Origin: Gemmatimonadota bacterium | GTDB lineage: Bacteria; Gemmatimonadota; Gemmatimonadetes; Gemmatimonadales; GWC2-71-9 | NCBI GenBank assembly: GCA_029863245.1 | Contig: JAOTVV010000009.1 | Span: 1-64,000, forward strand | Direction: 5' to 3' | Length of the DNA: 64,000 bases | Shown here: positions 33,925 through 43,460 of the stretch, piece after piece | Layout of the letters: each line of letters opens with the position of its first letter | Numbering within the stretch: position 1 is the first letter of the stretch | Notes under the pieces: generated by a model | Told to the model about the DNA's origin: nothing | The model's database searches: none | The model's input: the letters and a program-made list of their open reading frames with translations, nothing else | Translations under genes and position numbers: made by a program

Positions 33925-36171
33925 ATGCCCCAGTTGCTCCCCACCAGACGAACGTGCACGGTTGTGTTGCTGGCACAGTTGGTGCTCGTCCCTGTCGTCT
34001 GGGCCCAAGGATCGGAGCGTCTCGTCTTGCCTCGTCTCGACGGGCCTATCCAGCTCGATGGGTTGAGCGACGAACCGGCCTGGGAGGCCGTCCAACCCTG
34101 GCTGCCCACGCAGTACGAACCGGACAACGGCGCGCCGCCTACCGAGCGCACCGAATTCCTCGTGGCCTACGACGACGATTACATCTACTTCGCGCTGCGA
34201 GGGTACGATCAGGACAGCACCGGCATTCGCTCCAACACCCTCTATCGCGACCGGCTCAGCGGAGACGACCACTTCGAGATCCTCCTCGACACCTTCAACG
34301 ACAATGAGACGGCTGTCCTCTTCACGACCACGCCGGGGGGGATCCGCAAAGACGCGGCCATCTCCAACGACGCCAGTGGCGGGGGCATTGCCTCGGGCGG
34401 ATGGATCAACGGGGATTTCAATACGTTCTGGGATGTCGAGACGGTAGTAAACGAGGAAGGCTGGTTTGCTGAGATGCGGGTGCCTTTCACCAGTCTTCGC
34501 TTTCAAGACGAAGACGGGCAGGTGGTGATGGGCATCACCTTGCAGCGTAAGGTGGCGCGCAAGACTGAGCGCCTGGTCTTTCCGCCCGTGCCGTCGATCG
34601 CCAACTGGGCGTTTCTGAAGCCCTCGCTCGCTCAGAAGATCGTTCTCGAAGGTATTCGCGCGCGCAAGCCGCTCTACGTGACGCCGTACGGACTGAGTGG
34701 CCTCGGGCAATCGTTCCCGCTGAACGACACCGGGACCGGCTATCCCCGCCAAGACGACCTCAAAGGCGAGGCCGGCGTGGATCTCAAGTATGGCCTCACG
34801 AACAACCTGACGCTGGATCTGACAGTCAACACCGACTTCGCGCAAGTCGAAGCCGACGATCAACAGGTCAACCTGACGCGCTTTTCGCTGTTCTTTCCCG
34901 AAAAGCGGCAGTTTTTCCAGGAACGGGCAGGCATTTTTGATTTCAGGACCGGCGGGTTGAGCCGCCTCTTCCACAGTCGCCGCGTCGGCCTGACCGAAGA
35001 CGGGCAGCCGGTTCGAGTACTCGGCGGCGCGCGCCTCGTAGGCCGTTGGGGTGGCTGGGACGTCGGCTTCTTCGACATGCAAACCGCCGAGAGTGACTCG
35101 CTCCCATCTGAGAACTTCGGCGTGCTTCGCCTGCGGCGTCAGGTCTTCAACGCCTATTCGTATGCCGGCGCCATGGTCACCAGCCGCGTCGGAACGGATG
35201 GCAGCTATAACCTGGCCTATGGGCTCGACGGCGTCGTTCGCCTGGCTGGGGACGATTATCTGACCCTCCAATGGGCGCAGACCTTCGACCATGAACGGAT
35301 AGACGACGGCGACCTGGACCTCGTCAATAGTGGGCGGTTTACCGCTGAGATAGAGCGACGACGGCGGCGCGGATTGGGCTATACCGCCGTCGTAGCCTGG
35401 GCCGGACCTGCGTACGATCCGGGCATTGGCTTCACCCAGCGCAACGATTTCACGCTGCTCGAGGACGCGATTTCCTACACCTGGCTACCTGGTGAAACGT
35501 CGTCGCTGATCTGGCATACACTGGGGCTGGCCGGGTTCGCCTTCGTGCGCAACGGGGATCGGTCCATCGAGTCGGCTGAGGTGGGACCGGAGTGGGAGTT
35601 CGCCGCCAAGTCGGGCGCGGGCGGCAGCCTGGAGGCAAAGGTCCTTTTCGAAGACTTGCTTGTTCCGTTCGCGCTTTCTGATGAGGCTGTGGTGCCCGCC
35701 GGGAGCTACACGTTCTTCCAGGTCGGCGCTTCGTACCACGTCTCGCACACGCGGCTGTTTCAGCTGCGCCCGCGCGTCGAGGTCGGCACGTTCTTCGATG
35801 GGTGGCAGATGACGGCCGAGGTCTCTCCGATATGGTACGTCTCGCCTCACCTGGAACTGGCGGGTTCCTACCTCTTCAACCGGATCCGCTTTCCGGATCG
35901 GGATCAGCGCTTCGACGCGCACCTGGCCCGCCTCCGCATCGGCACGGCGCTCAACACCAAGGTATCCACCAACGCGTTCATCCAGTTCAACAGCGCCACC
36001 AACACCGTATCGGCCAACGTTCGATTTCGCTACAACGTTCGCGAAGGCAACGATCTCTGGATCGTCTACAACGAGGGCCTAAACACCGACCGGCATCGCC
36101 TCACCCCGACGCTACCGTTCACCGACAGCCGGACGATCCTGGTCAAATGCACCTACACGTTCCATTTGTGA
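33925..36171 (+). CDS. CBM9-like/DUF5916 outer-membrane barrel protein
   Basis: 748 residues with a signal peptide (VVLLAQLVLVPVVWAQG). The N-terminal third is a CBM9-like beta-sandwich (RLDGPIQLDGLSDEPAWEAVQPW, FLVAYDDDYIYFALRGYDQD). The rest is the DUF5916 region, whose hallmark is LDLTVNTDFAQVEADDQQVNLTRF followed by SLFFPEKRQFFQERAGIFDF, ending in amphipathic strands and an aromatic-rich C-terminus (KCTYTFHL), as in outer-membrane beta-barrels. Function is unknown; the family is frequent in Gemmatimonadota and Bacteroidota and resembles carbohydrate-linked receptors. No strong ribosome binding site at ATG 33925, but it is the only start in front of a leader. A paralogue lies at 50709-52910. 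Confidence 0.85.
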   Translation: MPQLLPTRRTCTVVLLAQLVLVPVVWAQGSERLVLPRLDGPIQLDGLSDEPAWEAVQPWLPTQYEPDNGAPPTERTEFLVAYDDDYIYFALRGYDQDSTGIRSNTLYRDRLSGDDHFEILLDTFNDNETAVLFTTTPGGIRKDAAISNDASGGGIASGGWINGDFNTFWDVETVVNEEGWFAEMRVPFTSLRFQDEDGQVVMGITLQRKVARKTERLVFPPVPSIANWAFLKPSLAQKIVLEGIRARKPLYVTPYGLSGLGQSFPLNDTGTGYPRQDDLKGEAGVDLKYGLTNNLTLDLTVNTDFAQVEADDQQVNLTRFSLFFPEKRQFFQERAGIFDFRTGGLSRLFHSRRVGLTEDGQPVRVLGGARLVGRWGGWDVGFFDMQTAESDSLPSENFGVLRLRRQVFNAYSYAGAMVTSRVGTDGSYNLAYGLDGVVRLAGDDYLTLQWAQTFDHERIDDGDLDLVNSGRFTAEIERRRRRGLGYTAVVAWAGPAYDPGIGFTQRNDFTLLEDAISYTWLPGETSSLIWHTLGLAGFAFVRNGDRSIESAEVGPEWEFAAKSGAGGSLEAKVLFEDLLVPFALSDEAVVPAGSYTFFQVGASYHVSHTRLFQLRPRVEVGTFFDGWQMTAEVSPIWYVSPHLELAGSYLFNRIRFPDRDQRFDAHLARLRIGTALNTKVSTNAFIQFNSATNTVSANVRFRYNVREGNDLWIVYNEGLNTDRHRLTPTLPFTDSRTILVKCTYTFHL

Positions 36172-36261
36172 TTCTTGACACGCCAAGATTCGTGGGCGTA
36201 TGAAGGAGACCGCGAAGGCATGTTCCGAGCTGCGGCGCAACCCACTGTGAAGGAAACGATC

Positions 36262-38646
36262 ATGAGAGACTTCCAGCCTCAACGAGCTCTTGCATATGCG
36301 TTTCTCATTGTCTTGACGCTCGTGGTGCCGAACGGCTGTTTCGACAGCACTCCCAGATGGAGCGAAACGGAATCCGGCACGATCAGAACGGTCAGCAACA
36401 GGGGTGGTCGGACCCTGGGGTACGCGACGACATCGGGTGTCAGCCTGCTCACCGTTGACCGGTTCGCCTTCAAGGACCTGAACCGGAATGGAGCGCTGGA
36501 TCCGTACGAAGACTGGCGCCGCTCCGCCGACGAACGGGCCAAGGACCTCGCCTCCAAGATGTCGGTCGAGCAGATCGCCGGCCTCATGCTGTACAGCGCC
36601 CACCAAGCGATCCCGGGTGCCGGTGGGTGGTTCCGCGGTACCTACGACGGAAAGCCGTTCGCCGAGAGCGGTGCCAACGCCTGGGATCTGTCCGACCAGC
36701 AGCGGGACTTCCTCGCGAACGACGACCTGCGGCACGTGCTGATCACGTCGGTGACGAGCCCCGAGGTGGCGGCACGTTGGAACAACAACGTGCAGGCGTT
36801 GGTGGAAGGCATCGGGCTCGGGATCCCGGCGAACAACAGCTCAGACCCGCGCCACGAGACGCAGGCTATTGCGGAATACAACGCGGGTGCCGAAGGTGAC
36901 ATCTCCCAGTGGCCCGGCGCGATCGGCCTCGCCGCGACCTTCGACCCCGCCATCGTCAGGCAATTCGGCGACGTCGCGTCCAAGGAATACCGTGCGCTTG
37001 GCATTACGACGGCCCTGTCGCCACAAATCGATCTCGCCACCGAGCCGCGCTGGTTCCGATTCAGCGGTACTTTCGGGGAAGATCCACACCTCGCGACCGA
37101 CATGGCCCGCGCGTACGTGGATGGGTTTCAGACCTCCGAGGGTGACGCGGCCATCGCGGACGGCTGGGGCTATGAGAGCGTGAACGCCATGGTCAAGCAC
37201 TGGCCGGGTGGAGGGTCGGGTGAAGGCGGCCGAGATGCGCATTTTGGCTTCGGTAAGTATGCCGTCTACCCCGGCAACAGCTTCGATCTCCACCTGCTGC
37301 CGTTCACGGAGGGGGCGTTCGCGCTGGAGGGCGAGACCAGCATGGCGGCGGCGGTCATGCCATACTACACCATCTCGTTCAATCAGGATACGGCGTATGG
37401 CGAGAACGTGGGCAATGCCTACAGCACGTACGTCATCACCGACTTGCTGCGAGAGAGGTACGGCTTCGATGGCGTGGTCTGCACCGATTGGGGTGTGACG
37501 CGCGATCATGCTGAGATGGATCAGTTTGGCAGCACTCCCTGGGGTGTGGAAGGTCTCTCCGAAGCCGAGCGGCATTACAAAGCCCTGATGGCGGGGGTCG
37601 ATCAGTTCGGCGGCAACAACGACGCCGGTCCGGTCATCCAGGCGTATGAGATGGGTGTGGCGGAGCACGGCGACGCGTTCATGCGCGCGCGCTTCGAGGC
37701 GTCCGCCGTCCGGCTGCTCAGAAACATCTTCCGTACCGGCCTGTTCGAGAACCCCTACCTCGATGTGGAGGAGACCGCGGCCACGGTGGGCCAGCCCGCC
37801 TTCATGACCGCCGGGTACGAGGCGCAGCTCAAGTCCCTGGTGCTGCTGAAGAACCAGGACGACGTCCTGCCGCTACGGCAAGGTGCCACGGTGTACATCC
37901 CCCAACGCCACGTGCCGGAAAGCCGGGACTTCTTCGGAAACGTGGTTCCCGCCCGGGATGAGGATCCCCTCAACATCGAGATCGCGAGGAAGTACTTCGA
38001 CGTGACGGATGATCCGGATGCAGCAGATGCAGCCGTCGTCGTCATCAACGGTCCCGGGGGTATGGGACTGTTCGGCATGGCAACGGGGTACGACAGAGCC
38101 GATGTGAAAGCGGGCGGCAACGGGTACGTACCGATCAGCCTCCAGTACGGCACGTACACGGCCACGCACGCACGCGCGGTGAGCATCGCCGGCGGGGATC
38201 CGCTCGAAACATTCACCGACCGTTCGTACCGGGGCAAGACGGTCACCGCCTCGAACGTGAGCGACATGCACGCGGTGCTCGATGCCCACGCCGCGATGAA
38301 CGGCAAGCCTGTGATCGTCGTCCTCAACCTGTCGAACCCGACCGTTGTGTCGGAATTCGAGCCGAGCGCGAAGGCGATCGTCGTCAGCTTCGGCGTGCAG
38401 GACCAGGCGATCCTCGACATTCTGACCGGTGCGGTTGAGCCTTCCGGCCTCTTGCCTCTCCAGATGCCGGCGAACATGCAGACCGTCGAGGAGCAGCACG
38501 AAGACACACCGCACGACATGCAACCCTACGTCGACGCCGAGGGCAACGCCTACGACTTCGCCTTCGGGCTCAACTGGGCCGGCGTCATCGAAGACGGTCG
38601 AACGGCAGCCTACGGGAAGGGAAGCAGAGCGATCGAACGCAACTAG
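36262..38646 (+). CDS. GH3 beta-glucosidase/exo-glycosidase lipoprotein
   Basis: 794 residues. Lipoprotein leader (VVPNGC). Before the GH3 barrel is a short EF-hand-like segment, FKDLNRNGALDPYEDWR, with D/N/N spacing of a calcium loop. Barrel features: GIPANNSSDPRHE, WPGAIGLAATFDP, VMVKHWPGGGSGEGGRDAHFGFGKY (a loop shared by exo-acting GH3 glucan hydrolases) and nucleophile D409 in VVCTDWG. The C-terminal sandwich contains LKSLVLLKNQDDVLPL and LLPLQMPANMQTVEEQ. It differs from the BglX-type GH3 at 14946 in lacking the FnIII tail. AAGGA lies 7 bases before ATG 36262, preferred to an earlier ATG 87 bases upstream that has no leader. Confidence 0.93.
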   Translation: MRDFQPQRALAYAFLIVLTLVVPNGCFDSTPRWSETESGTIRTVSNRGGRTLGYATTSGVSLLTVDRFAFKDLNRNGALDPYEDWRRSADERAKDLASKMSVEQIAGLMLYSAHQAIPGAGGWFRGTYDGKPFAESGANAWDLSDQQRDFLANDDLRHVLITSVTSPEVAARWNNNVQALVEGIGLGIPANNSSDPRHETQAIAEYNAGAEGDISQWPGAIGLAATFDPAIVRQFGDVASKEYRALGITTALSPQIDLATEPRWFRFSGTFGEDPHLATDMARAYVDGFQTSEGDAAIADGWGYESVNAMVKHWPGGGSGEGGRDAHFGFGKYAVYPGNSFDLHLLPFTEGAFALEGETSMAAAVMPYYTISFNQDTAYGENVGNAYSTYVITDLLRERYGFDGVVCTDWGVTRDHAEMDQFGSTPWGVEGLSEAERHYKALMAGVDQFGGNNDAGPVIQAYEMGVAEHGDAFMRARFEASAVRLLRNIFRTGLFENPYLDVEETAATVGQPAFMTAGYEAQLKSLVLLKNQDDVLPLRQGATVYIPQRHVPESRDFFGNVVPARDEDPLNIEIARKYFDVTDDPDAADAAVVVINGPGGMGLFGMATGYDRADVKAGGNGYVPISLQYGTYTATHARAVSIAGGDPLETFTDRSYRGKTVTASNVSDMHAVLDAHAAMNGKPVIVVLNLSNPTVVSEFEPSAKAIVVSFGVQDQAILDILTGAVEPSGLLPLQMPANMQTVEEQHEDTPHDMQPYVDAEGNAYDFAFGLNWAGVIEDGRTAAYGKGSRAIERN

Positions 38647-38792
38647 CCCTCCACGATCCGCAGACGCATGACGTACTGTACGTCGAGGTCGTCACGCCAT
38701 ACGCCGTGGATCTTGCCGCCGAGGATGATGCGAGGTGTGAAGCGGGGCGGCATTTTCACCACACCCATGTATCGGCCGTCCGGATCCAACAC
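38643..38792 (-). pseudogene. C-terminal remnant of a 6-bladed beta-propeller-like protein
   Basis: The minus strand encodes a protein tail (LDPDGRYMGVVKMP...TPRIILGGKIHGVWRDDLDVQYVMRLRIVEG) typical of the last blade of secreted NHL/6-bladed propeller proteins, ending at TAG 38643-38645. An in-frame stop lies immediately upstream of the preserved part and no start or body exists. The stop overlaps the GH3 stop on the other strand (CTAG). Confidence 0.5.
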
Positions 38793-39049
38793 ATCCTAGT
38801 CACGAGATCCGAGATCCTGGGTCATGTCGTAGGTCTCCAGCAGGCCGCACTCCGTGTGTAAAGTTGGGGGAGTTGAGGCTATCGTGGTAGCGCAGCACCG
38901 CGTTGGCTCGCCACCGCATCTGAAGGCGCGACCTCCACAACCTTGCTGGCCGAGATGCGCGACCGTATGATCGAAGTGCTGATGGCCAGGACATCGGCAG
39001 ATGCGGGCTGGAGCGATCGGGCATTCCCTCAGAAGGGTGGGTATTCACC
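38647..39049. other. Gene-remnant region
   Basis: 400 bases with no intact gene between GH3 and Gfo/Idh. Left end: propeller tail on the minus strand. Right end (about 38937-39047, plus strand): a protein-like frame (LLAEMRDRMIEVLMARTSAD, then GWSDRAFPQKGG) that could be the C-terminus of a lost hydrolase such as a sulfatase, without any start. Looks like the scar of deletions. Confidence 0.4.
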
Positions 39050-40465
39050 ATGCCACAAAAGAAGAAATCTTCGAGAAGGGACTTCCTGAAGGATGTTGCT
39101 CAGGGATCATTGGCCGCGGGAGCGTTTCCCTTCATCGCAACAAGGAGACCCTCACAGGAACGGGTGATCCTGCCGCGAGATCCTCACCCGGATCGAGATA
39201 AGAGATTCGCTGCCAACGACACGGTGCGGTTAGGCGTGATCGGAACCGGCATCATTGGCTTCTACAACATCAGGTCTGCACTGACCGTTCCGGGCGTTGA
39301 ATTGGCCGCCGTGTGTGATCTGTATGATGGCAGACTCAAACGGGCGAGAGAGCTATTCGGTCAGGACGTTGTTGCAACCAGAGATTATCGTGAAATCTTG
39401 GGTAGGGATGACATCGATGTCGTGCTGATTGCCACACCGGATCACTGGCATGACATCATCAGCATCGATGCCATGAAGGCGGGGAAAGCCGTCTATTGCG
39501 AAAAGCCCATGGTACAGGAGGTCGCGGAAGGGCATCGGGTGATACAGGCCGAGAAGCAGTATAACGCAAAGTTTCAGGTCGGCAGCCAAGGTGTCAGTTC
39601 GATTGTCATGAAGAAGGCACAGGACTTGTATCGAGCTGGTGACATTGGGGATCTGATCCTCGTTGAAGCGACGAATGACCGTCATTCATCCCTGGGCGCC
39701 TGGCAATACTCCATTCCTCCCGATGCGTCACCGCAAACGGTCGACTTCGACACGTTCCTCGGCGATACGCAAAAGGTGCCTTTCGATCCAATTCGCTTTT
39801 TCAGGTGGCGCAACTACCAGGCGTATGGCACCGGCATTGCAGGGGACCTGTTCGTTCACCTGTTCTCGTGGCTGCATTGGGTCATTGGCTCCGACGGACC
39901 GACGAGAGTCTACGCTTCCGGTGGATTGCGATACTGGAAAGATGGCAGAGATGTGCCGGATGTCTTGACCTGTGTTGTGGACTATCCCCAGGCGGCAACC
40001 CATGCACCCTTCAACTTGCAGATCCGAGTCAATTTCGTGGCCGGTGGGGGGGGAAGAAACTCATTGAAGCTGGTCGGTTCGGAGGGGACACTGACGTTCG
40101 CAGGGGATACGTTGACAGTGAGCCACACCCCCTTCTCTGCCAAACCGGGGTATGGAGGATATGACTCCCTATCGACGTTCCCGAAAGACGCCCAGGATGA
40201 ATTTGTCAGACAGTACCATCTGAGATACTACGATGTGCCCCCCAGCATCACCGAACCCAGTGAGATCGTCTATAGCCCACCGGACGGATATGATGACCGT
40301 GATGACCACTGGGCCAATCTGATCGCAGCGGTGCGGGATGGGAAAGCCATCATCGAAGATGCCACGTACGGTTTGAAAGCAGCCGGACCGTCGCTGGCAG
40401 CCAATGAAAGCCATTTCACGAATAGGATCGTCACCTGGGATCCTCGAAAGCTGGCGTACGCTTGA
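39050..40465 (+). CDS. Gfo/Idh/MocA family oxidoreductase, Tat-exported
   Basis: 471 residues with a Tat leader (SSRRDFLKDVAQGSLAAGAF). The NAD(P)-binding fold is LGVIGTGIIGFYNI, with VVLIATPDHWHDIISIDAM and the EKP motif (YCEKPMVQEV). The C-terminal alpha/beta domain carries IAGDLFVHLFSWLHWV, analogous to the D-x-G-x-H catalytic region of relatives. These enzymes oxidise or epimerise sugar rings with tightly bound cofactor; Tat-exported members are common in oxidation-first glycoside pathways. The gene is AT-richer than its flanks and follows a scar of gene remnants, suggesting recent insertion. A small lipoprotein gene follows after 12 bases. Confidence 0.9.
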   Translation: MPQKKKSSRRDFLKDVAQGSLAAGAFPFIATRRPSQERVILPRDPHPDRDKRFAANDTVRLGVIGTGIIGFYNIRSALTVPGVELAAVCDLYDGRLKRARELFGQDVVATRDYREILGRDDIDVVLIATPDHWHDIISIDAMKAGKAVYCEKPMVQEVAEGHRVIQAEKQYNAKFQVGSQGVSSIVMKKAQDLYRAGDIGDLILVEATNDRHSSLGAWQYSIPPDASPQTVDFDTFLGDTQKVPFDPIRFFRWRNYQAYGTGIAGDLFVHLFSWLHWVIGSDGPTRVYASGGLRYWKDGRDVPDVLTCVVDYPQAATHAPFNLQIRVNFVAGGGGRNSLKLVGSEGTLTFAGDTLTVSHTPFSAKPGYGGYDSLSTFPKDAQDEFVRQYHLRYYDVPPSITEPSEIVYSPPDGYDDRDDHWANLIAAVRDGKAIIEDATYGLKAAGPSLAANESHFTNRIVTWDPRKLAYA

Positions 40466-40477
40466 GGGTGCCCACCC

Positions 40478-40870
40478 ATGCCACGCATAGTCCGATGGCT
40501 CACGCTCGGTATTCTCGGGTTCGTTGCCGCACCCGCGTGCAGTGACGCGTTCGGGGTCGACGACATCCTCGGGATCTGGAACACCGCGTCGATCAACGGC
40601 TATGCCGTTCCGGGCACCGTGGTATACGAAGGAAACAGCCACGACACACAGTACGTCCGTTGGGCATTGTACGATGGAGGACTATGCACGCTTACCCAGC
40701 AGGTCGATGGCAGTACCGAGACGTACGATGAGTGCGACTACACCGTGAACCTGGAGCAAGAGACGATTGCCATTGCGTTCTTGTTCGAGACGTGGGACGG
40801 TCGCTTTGACGGAGACAGTATGACGCTCACCGACCCGCAGGACGTCGTCTGGATACTCCGCAAACAGTGA
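40478..40870 (+). CDS. Small lipoprotein, lipocalin-like pattern, unknown function
   Basis: 130 residues. Lipoprotein leader (GFVAAPACSD). The body begins DILGIWNTASINGYAVPGTV, the G-x-W start common to lipocalin-like and META-type beta barrels, and continues with alternating strands (YVRWALYDGGLCTLTQQVDGS, DSMTLTDPQDVVWILRKQ). Two extra cysteines in the body (LCTL and ECDY) could form a disulphide. Similar small lipoproteins are common in Gemmatimonadota without known role. GAGGGTG precedes the start. Confidence 0.7.
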   Translation: MPRIVRWLTLGILGFVAAPACSDAFGVDDILGIWNTASINGYAVPGTVVYEGNSHDTQYVRWALYDGGLCTLTQQVDGSTETYDECDYTVNLEQETIAIAFLFETWDGRFDGDSMTLTDPQDVVWILRKQ

Positions 40871-40973
40871 GTCTCCGGATGACATCCGTGGGTTGTGGCT
40901 GCCCGGCCCCGTGCCGCGCGGATTCCGCTCTTCCGTCTCGACGTCCCGCTGGCCGTCTACCGGTCTAGACGTC

Positions 40974-40979
40974 TACCTT
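40974..40979 (+). promoter_or_regulatory. -10-like TACCTT close to kinase start
   Basis: TACCTT ends 8 bases before ATG 40988 (CCAAAACG between, no Shine-Dalgarno). The stretch upstream holds GTCTACC twice around the palindrome GTCTAGAC. Same geometry as at 26344 and 27554. Confidence 0.3.
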
Positions 40980-40987
40980 CCAAAACG

Positions 40988-42514
40988 ATGTCTACCGTCC
41001 CCGAATCCCTCCGTCGCTTGCTGGGCGGTCGGTACCAATTGGAGAAGATCATCGGCCGCGGCGGCATGGCCACGGTGTACCGTGCTCACGACCCGAAGCA
41101 CGGACGTCGTGTAGCGGTGAAGGTGATACGCGCCGACCTAGGCGAGGCGATCGGCCCGGTACGGTTTCTCCGCGAGATCGAGATCGCCGCCCGCATGACC
41201 CATCCCAACATCCTCCCGCTCTACGACTCGGGCGACGCCGAGGGTCAACTCTACTATGTGATGCCGTTCATCGAAGACGAATCGCTGCGGGGACTGCTGA
41301 ATCGCGTGGGGCTGATGGATACAGACGGTGCGGTAGAGATCACCCGTGGTGTGGCCGACGCACTCGACTATGCCCACCGGCAAGGGATCGTCCACCGAGA
41401 CATCAAGCCTGAAAACATCCTGCTGCCGGGAGGGCGGCCGGTGGTGACAGATTTCGGAATCGCCAAGGCTGCGATTGGTGCCACCAGTGACGCAGGACTC
41501 ACGCGCACCGGATTCGCCGTGGGAACACCTGGCTACATGAGTCCCGAACAGGCGGCGGGGGTGCTCGACGTCGGACCCACCACCGATGTCTACTCGCTGG
41601 GCGTGGTCACCTACGAGATGCTGGTTGGAGCCCTGCCACGCGCATGGGTCACGCCGGACTACCTTGCCGAAGGACGATTCCTCGACGCCGAACCCGGACA
41701 CCGTATGCAGCTCGATCGGCTCCCGCCCGGGATGGAGCGAGCGTTGCTCCGCGCGCTGGCGTTGCGGCCCGAGGAGCGATTCCCTTCCCCCGGTGAGTTC
41801 GCCGCCGCGCTGGATTCGCCGGAGACGCTCACCGCGCCGGTGCGACCGCTCCCGGCACCCGCCGCAGCGTCTGGCGGTCTCGCTCCATCCAGGCAGTGGG
41901 ACGCCGAACCGACCGGCACGCCGTTTCCGATGACCCACAGGACACCTGCCGCCGCGCCGGAGTCCGCGGGCGGCTTTCTCGGCGCGCCGTCCAGGCTCGT
42001 TGCCGAGCGTGTGGTGGAGGGCGAAGTGTTGCCGGAAGACTGCAATGATCTGGTGGAAGAAGCTCGCGCGACGTTCCGGGCGGTGGGACACACCGCGAGG
42101 ACCGAGCGGACGGTGATCTGGACTGCGCGTCGACCCAAGGAAACCGGGAAGGGATTCGACTGGGACAGCATTTTCGACTCGGACGATGAGGTATCTGACA
42201 TACTCATGCGGGTACGCGCTGGCCGCGGCCAAACGCACATCCGCGTGGAGCAGCGCTTGGGCGGGGCGGCGGGAGGGATCTTCGGGGGGGTGATGGGCGG
42301 AGGAGGGGGCGGCGGGTTGGGAGTCGTCTTCGGCGTCGGGCTCGGCGCGATGGGTCTTCCGGTGGCGCTGGTGTTGGCCGGGGCGGCCGGATGGGTAGGC
42401 GGAACCTACCTCTTGGCGCGTGGCATCTACCGCGCCGTCGTCCACAGTAAGCAGCGCTGGCTCGAGAGCCTGGCAGACCGATTGGCCGAGCTGTGCGAGG
42501 AGGCGGTAGGGTGA
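40988..42514 (+). CDS. Serine/threonine protein kinase with glycine-rich membrane C-terminus
   Basis: 508 residues. The kinase domain (about 15-275) has GRGGMATVYRAHD, VAVKVI, HRDIKPENILLPGG with D138, VVTDFGIAK and GTPGYMSPEQAAG. A Pro/Ala-rich linker follows, then a small alpha/beta region (about 335-420: VVEGEVLPEDCNDLVEEARATFR, TVIWTARRPKET) and a strikingly glycine-rich hydrophobic segment (GGIFGGVMGGGGGGGLGVVFGVG then VALVLAGAAGWVGGTYLLARG), predicted to insert as one or two membrane helices near the C-terminus. Unlike the other two kinases here there is no extracytoplasmic sensor, so it is anchored facing the cytoplasm. Substrates unknown. Confidence 0.9.
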   Translation: MSTVPESLRRLLGGRYQLEKIIGRGGMATVYRAHDPKHGRRVAVKVIRADLGEAIGPVRFLREIEIAARMTHPNILPLYDSGDAEGQLYYVMPFIEDESLRGLLNRVGLMDTDGAVEITRGVADALDYAHRQGIVHRDIKPENILLPGGRPVVTDFGIAKAAIGATSDAGLTRTGFAVGTPGYMSPEQAAGVLDVGPTTDVYSLGVVTYEMLVGALPRAWVTPDYLAEGRFLDAEPGHRMQLDRLPPGMERALLRALALRPEERFPSPGEFAAALDSPETLTAPVRPLPAPAAASGGLAPSRQWDAEPTGTPFPMTHRTPAAAPESAGGFLGAPSRLVAERVVEGEVLPEDCNDLVEEARATFRAVGHTARTERTVIWTARRPKETGKGFDWDSIFDSDDEVSDILMRVRAGRGQTHIRVEQRLGGAAGGIFGGVMGGGGGGGLGVVFGVGLGAMGLPVALVLAGAAGWVGGTYLLARGIYRAVVHSKQRWLESLADRLAELCEEAVG

Positions 42515-42545
42515 GGCGCAGAGGGCTCGCTACACGGTGTTCAAC

Positions 42546-43397
42546 CTAGCCTTCCGCTCGCTGGTACACCCGCACGTAGTCCACGTTGAGCCGTTGCGGT
42601 GACATGTTGTCCGGCGGCAAATACGGCGTGTCGAACCAGCCGCCTACCGCAAGGTTGAGGATGATGAAGAATCCGTGCCCTTCGTCGAACGGCCAATAGG
42701 CGGGGCCTTCTCCCGGCGTCTTGTCGACCCCCAGGTACGCGACGTCGTCCACGTACCAGCGAACGCGCCCCGGTTCCCACTCGACCGCGAATACGTGCCA
42801 TTCGTCGTGAAAGCTGCCGGATGCGAGCCGGTATTCCCCCGCGGTGATCCGGTTGCTGGGTGGATCGGGACCGCGATGGAGTGCGCCGGACGTCCAGTCG
42901 GGGAGCCGCCCCTTGCCCTCCATGATGTCGATCTCACCACACCGCGGCCACCCAACCTGGTCGATGTTGCCGCCCAGCAGCCAGAAGGCGGGCCACATGC
43001 CTACCTCCCCCGGCTGCCGGATCCTCGCCTCGAAACGGCCGTAGCGGAACTCCTGCTTGCCCTTCGTAATGAGCCGTGCCGAGGTGTGCTTCCGGTGCGC
43101 GAAGTCCTCGCGGCGCGCCTCGATGATCAGTGCACCACCTTCCAGCCAGGCGTTCGCGCCTGGCGCGGCGTCTATCCGGTCTGTGTAGTACTGGAGCTCC
43201 TCGTTGAACGGATCCGGCATGACCTCCGGCGTCCAGATGCTCTGATCGATCACGCTGCCAGCGAACTCGTCGGCCCACACGAGCTCCCAGCGGGGCACGG
43301 GGATGTCCTGACCATTGGGTTGCTGAGCAATCTCGTCGGCTGCGCAGCCGGCCAGCAGCAGAGCGGCGAGCAGCAACCTGAAGCGTACCTGTGTCAT
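42546..43397 (-). CDS. GH16 beta-glucanase (laminarinase/licheninase type) lipoprotein
   Basis: 283 residues: lipoprotein leader (LLLAALLLAGC) and a single GH16 jelly-roll. Features: WELVWADEFAGSVIDQSIWTPE, QYYTDR, FRYGRFEARIRQP, WPAFWLLGGNIDQVGWPRCGEIDIMEG, FAVEWEPGRVRWYVDDV, GFFIILNLAVGGWF. Catalytic residues in E155-I-D157-I-M-E160 (nucleophile E155, acid/base E160). This subtype cleaves beta-1,3- or beta-1,3/1,4-glucans such as laminarin. GAGAGG lies 7 bases before ATG. It lies downstream of the GH144-like gene on the same strand with a hairpin between them; together they point to beta-glucan use. Confidence 0.95.
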   Translation of the reverse strand: MTQVRFRLLLAALLLAGCAADEIAQQPNGQDIPVPRWELVWADEFAGSVIDQSIWTPEVMPDPFNEELQYYTDRIDAAPGANAWLEGGALIIEARREDFAHRKHTSARLITKGKQEFRYGRFEARIRQPGEVGMWPAFWLLGGNIDQVGWPRCGEIDIMEGKGRLPDWTSGALHRGPDPPSNRITAGEYRLASGSFHDEWHVFAVEWEPGRVRWYVDDVAYLGVDKTPGEGPAYWPFDEGHGFFIILNLAVGGWFDTPYLPPDNMSPQRLNVDYVRVYQRAEG

Positions 43398-43460
43398 GAC
43401 GAAACCTCTCTAAAGCCAACGGGGGAGGAGGGAGACGGTCACCTGTCCTTCACGACGGGA

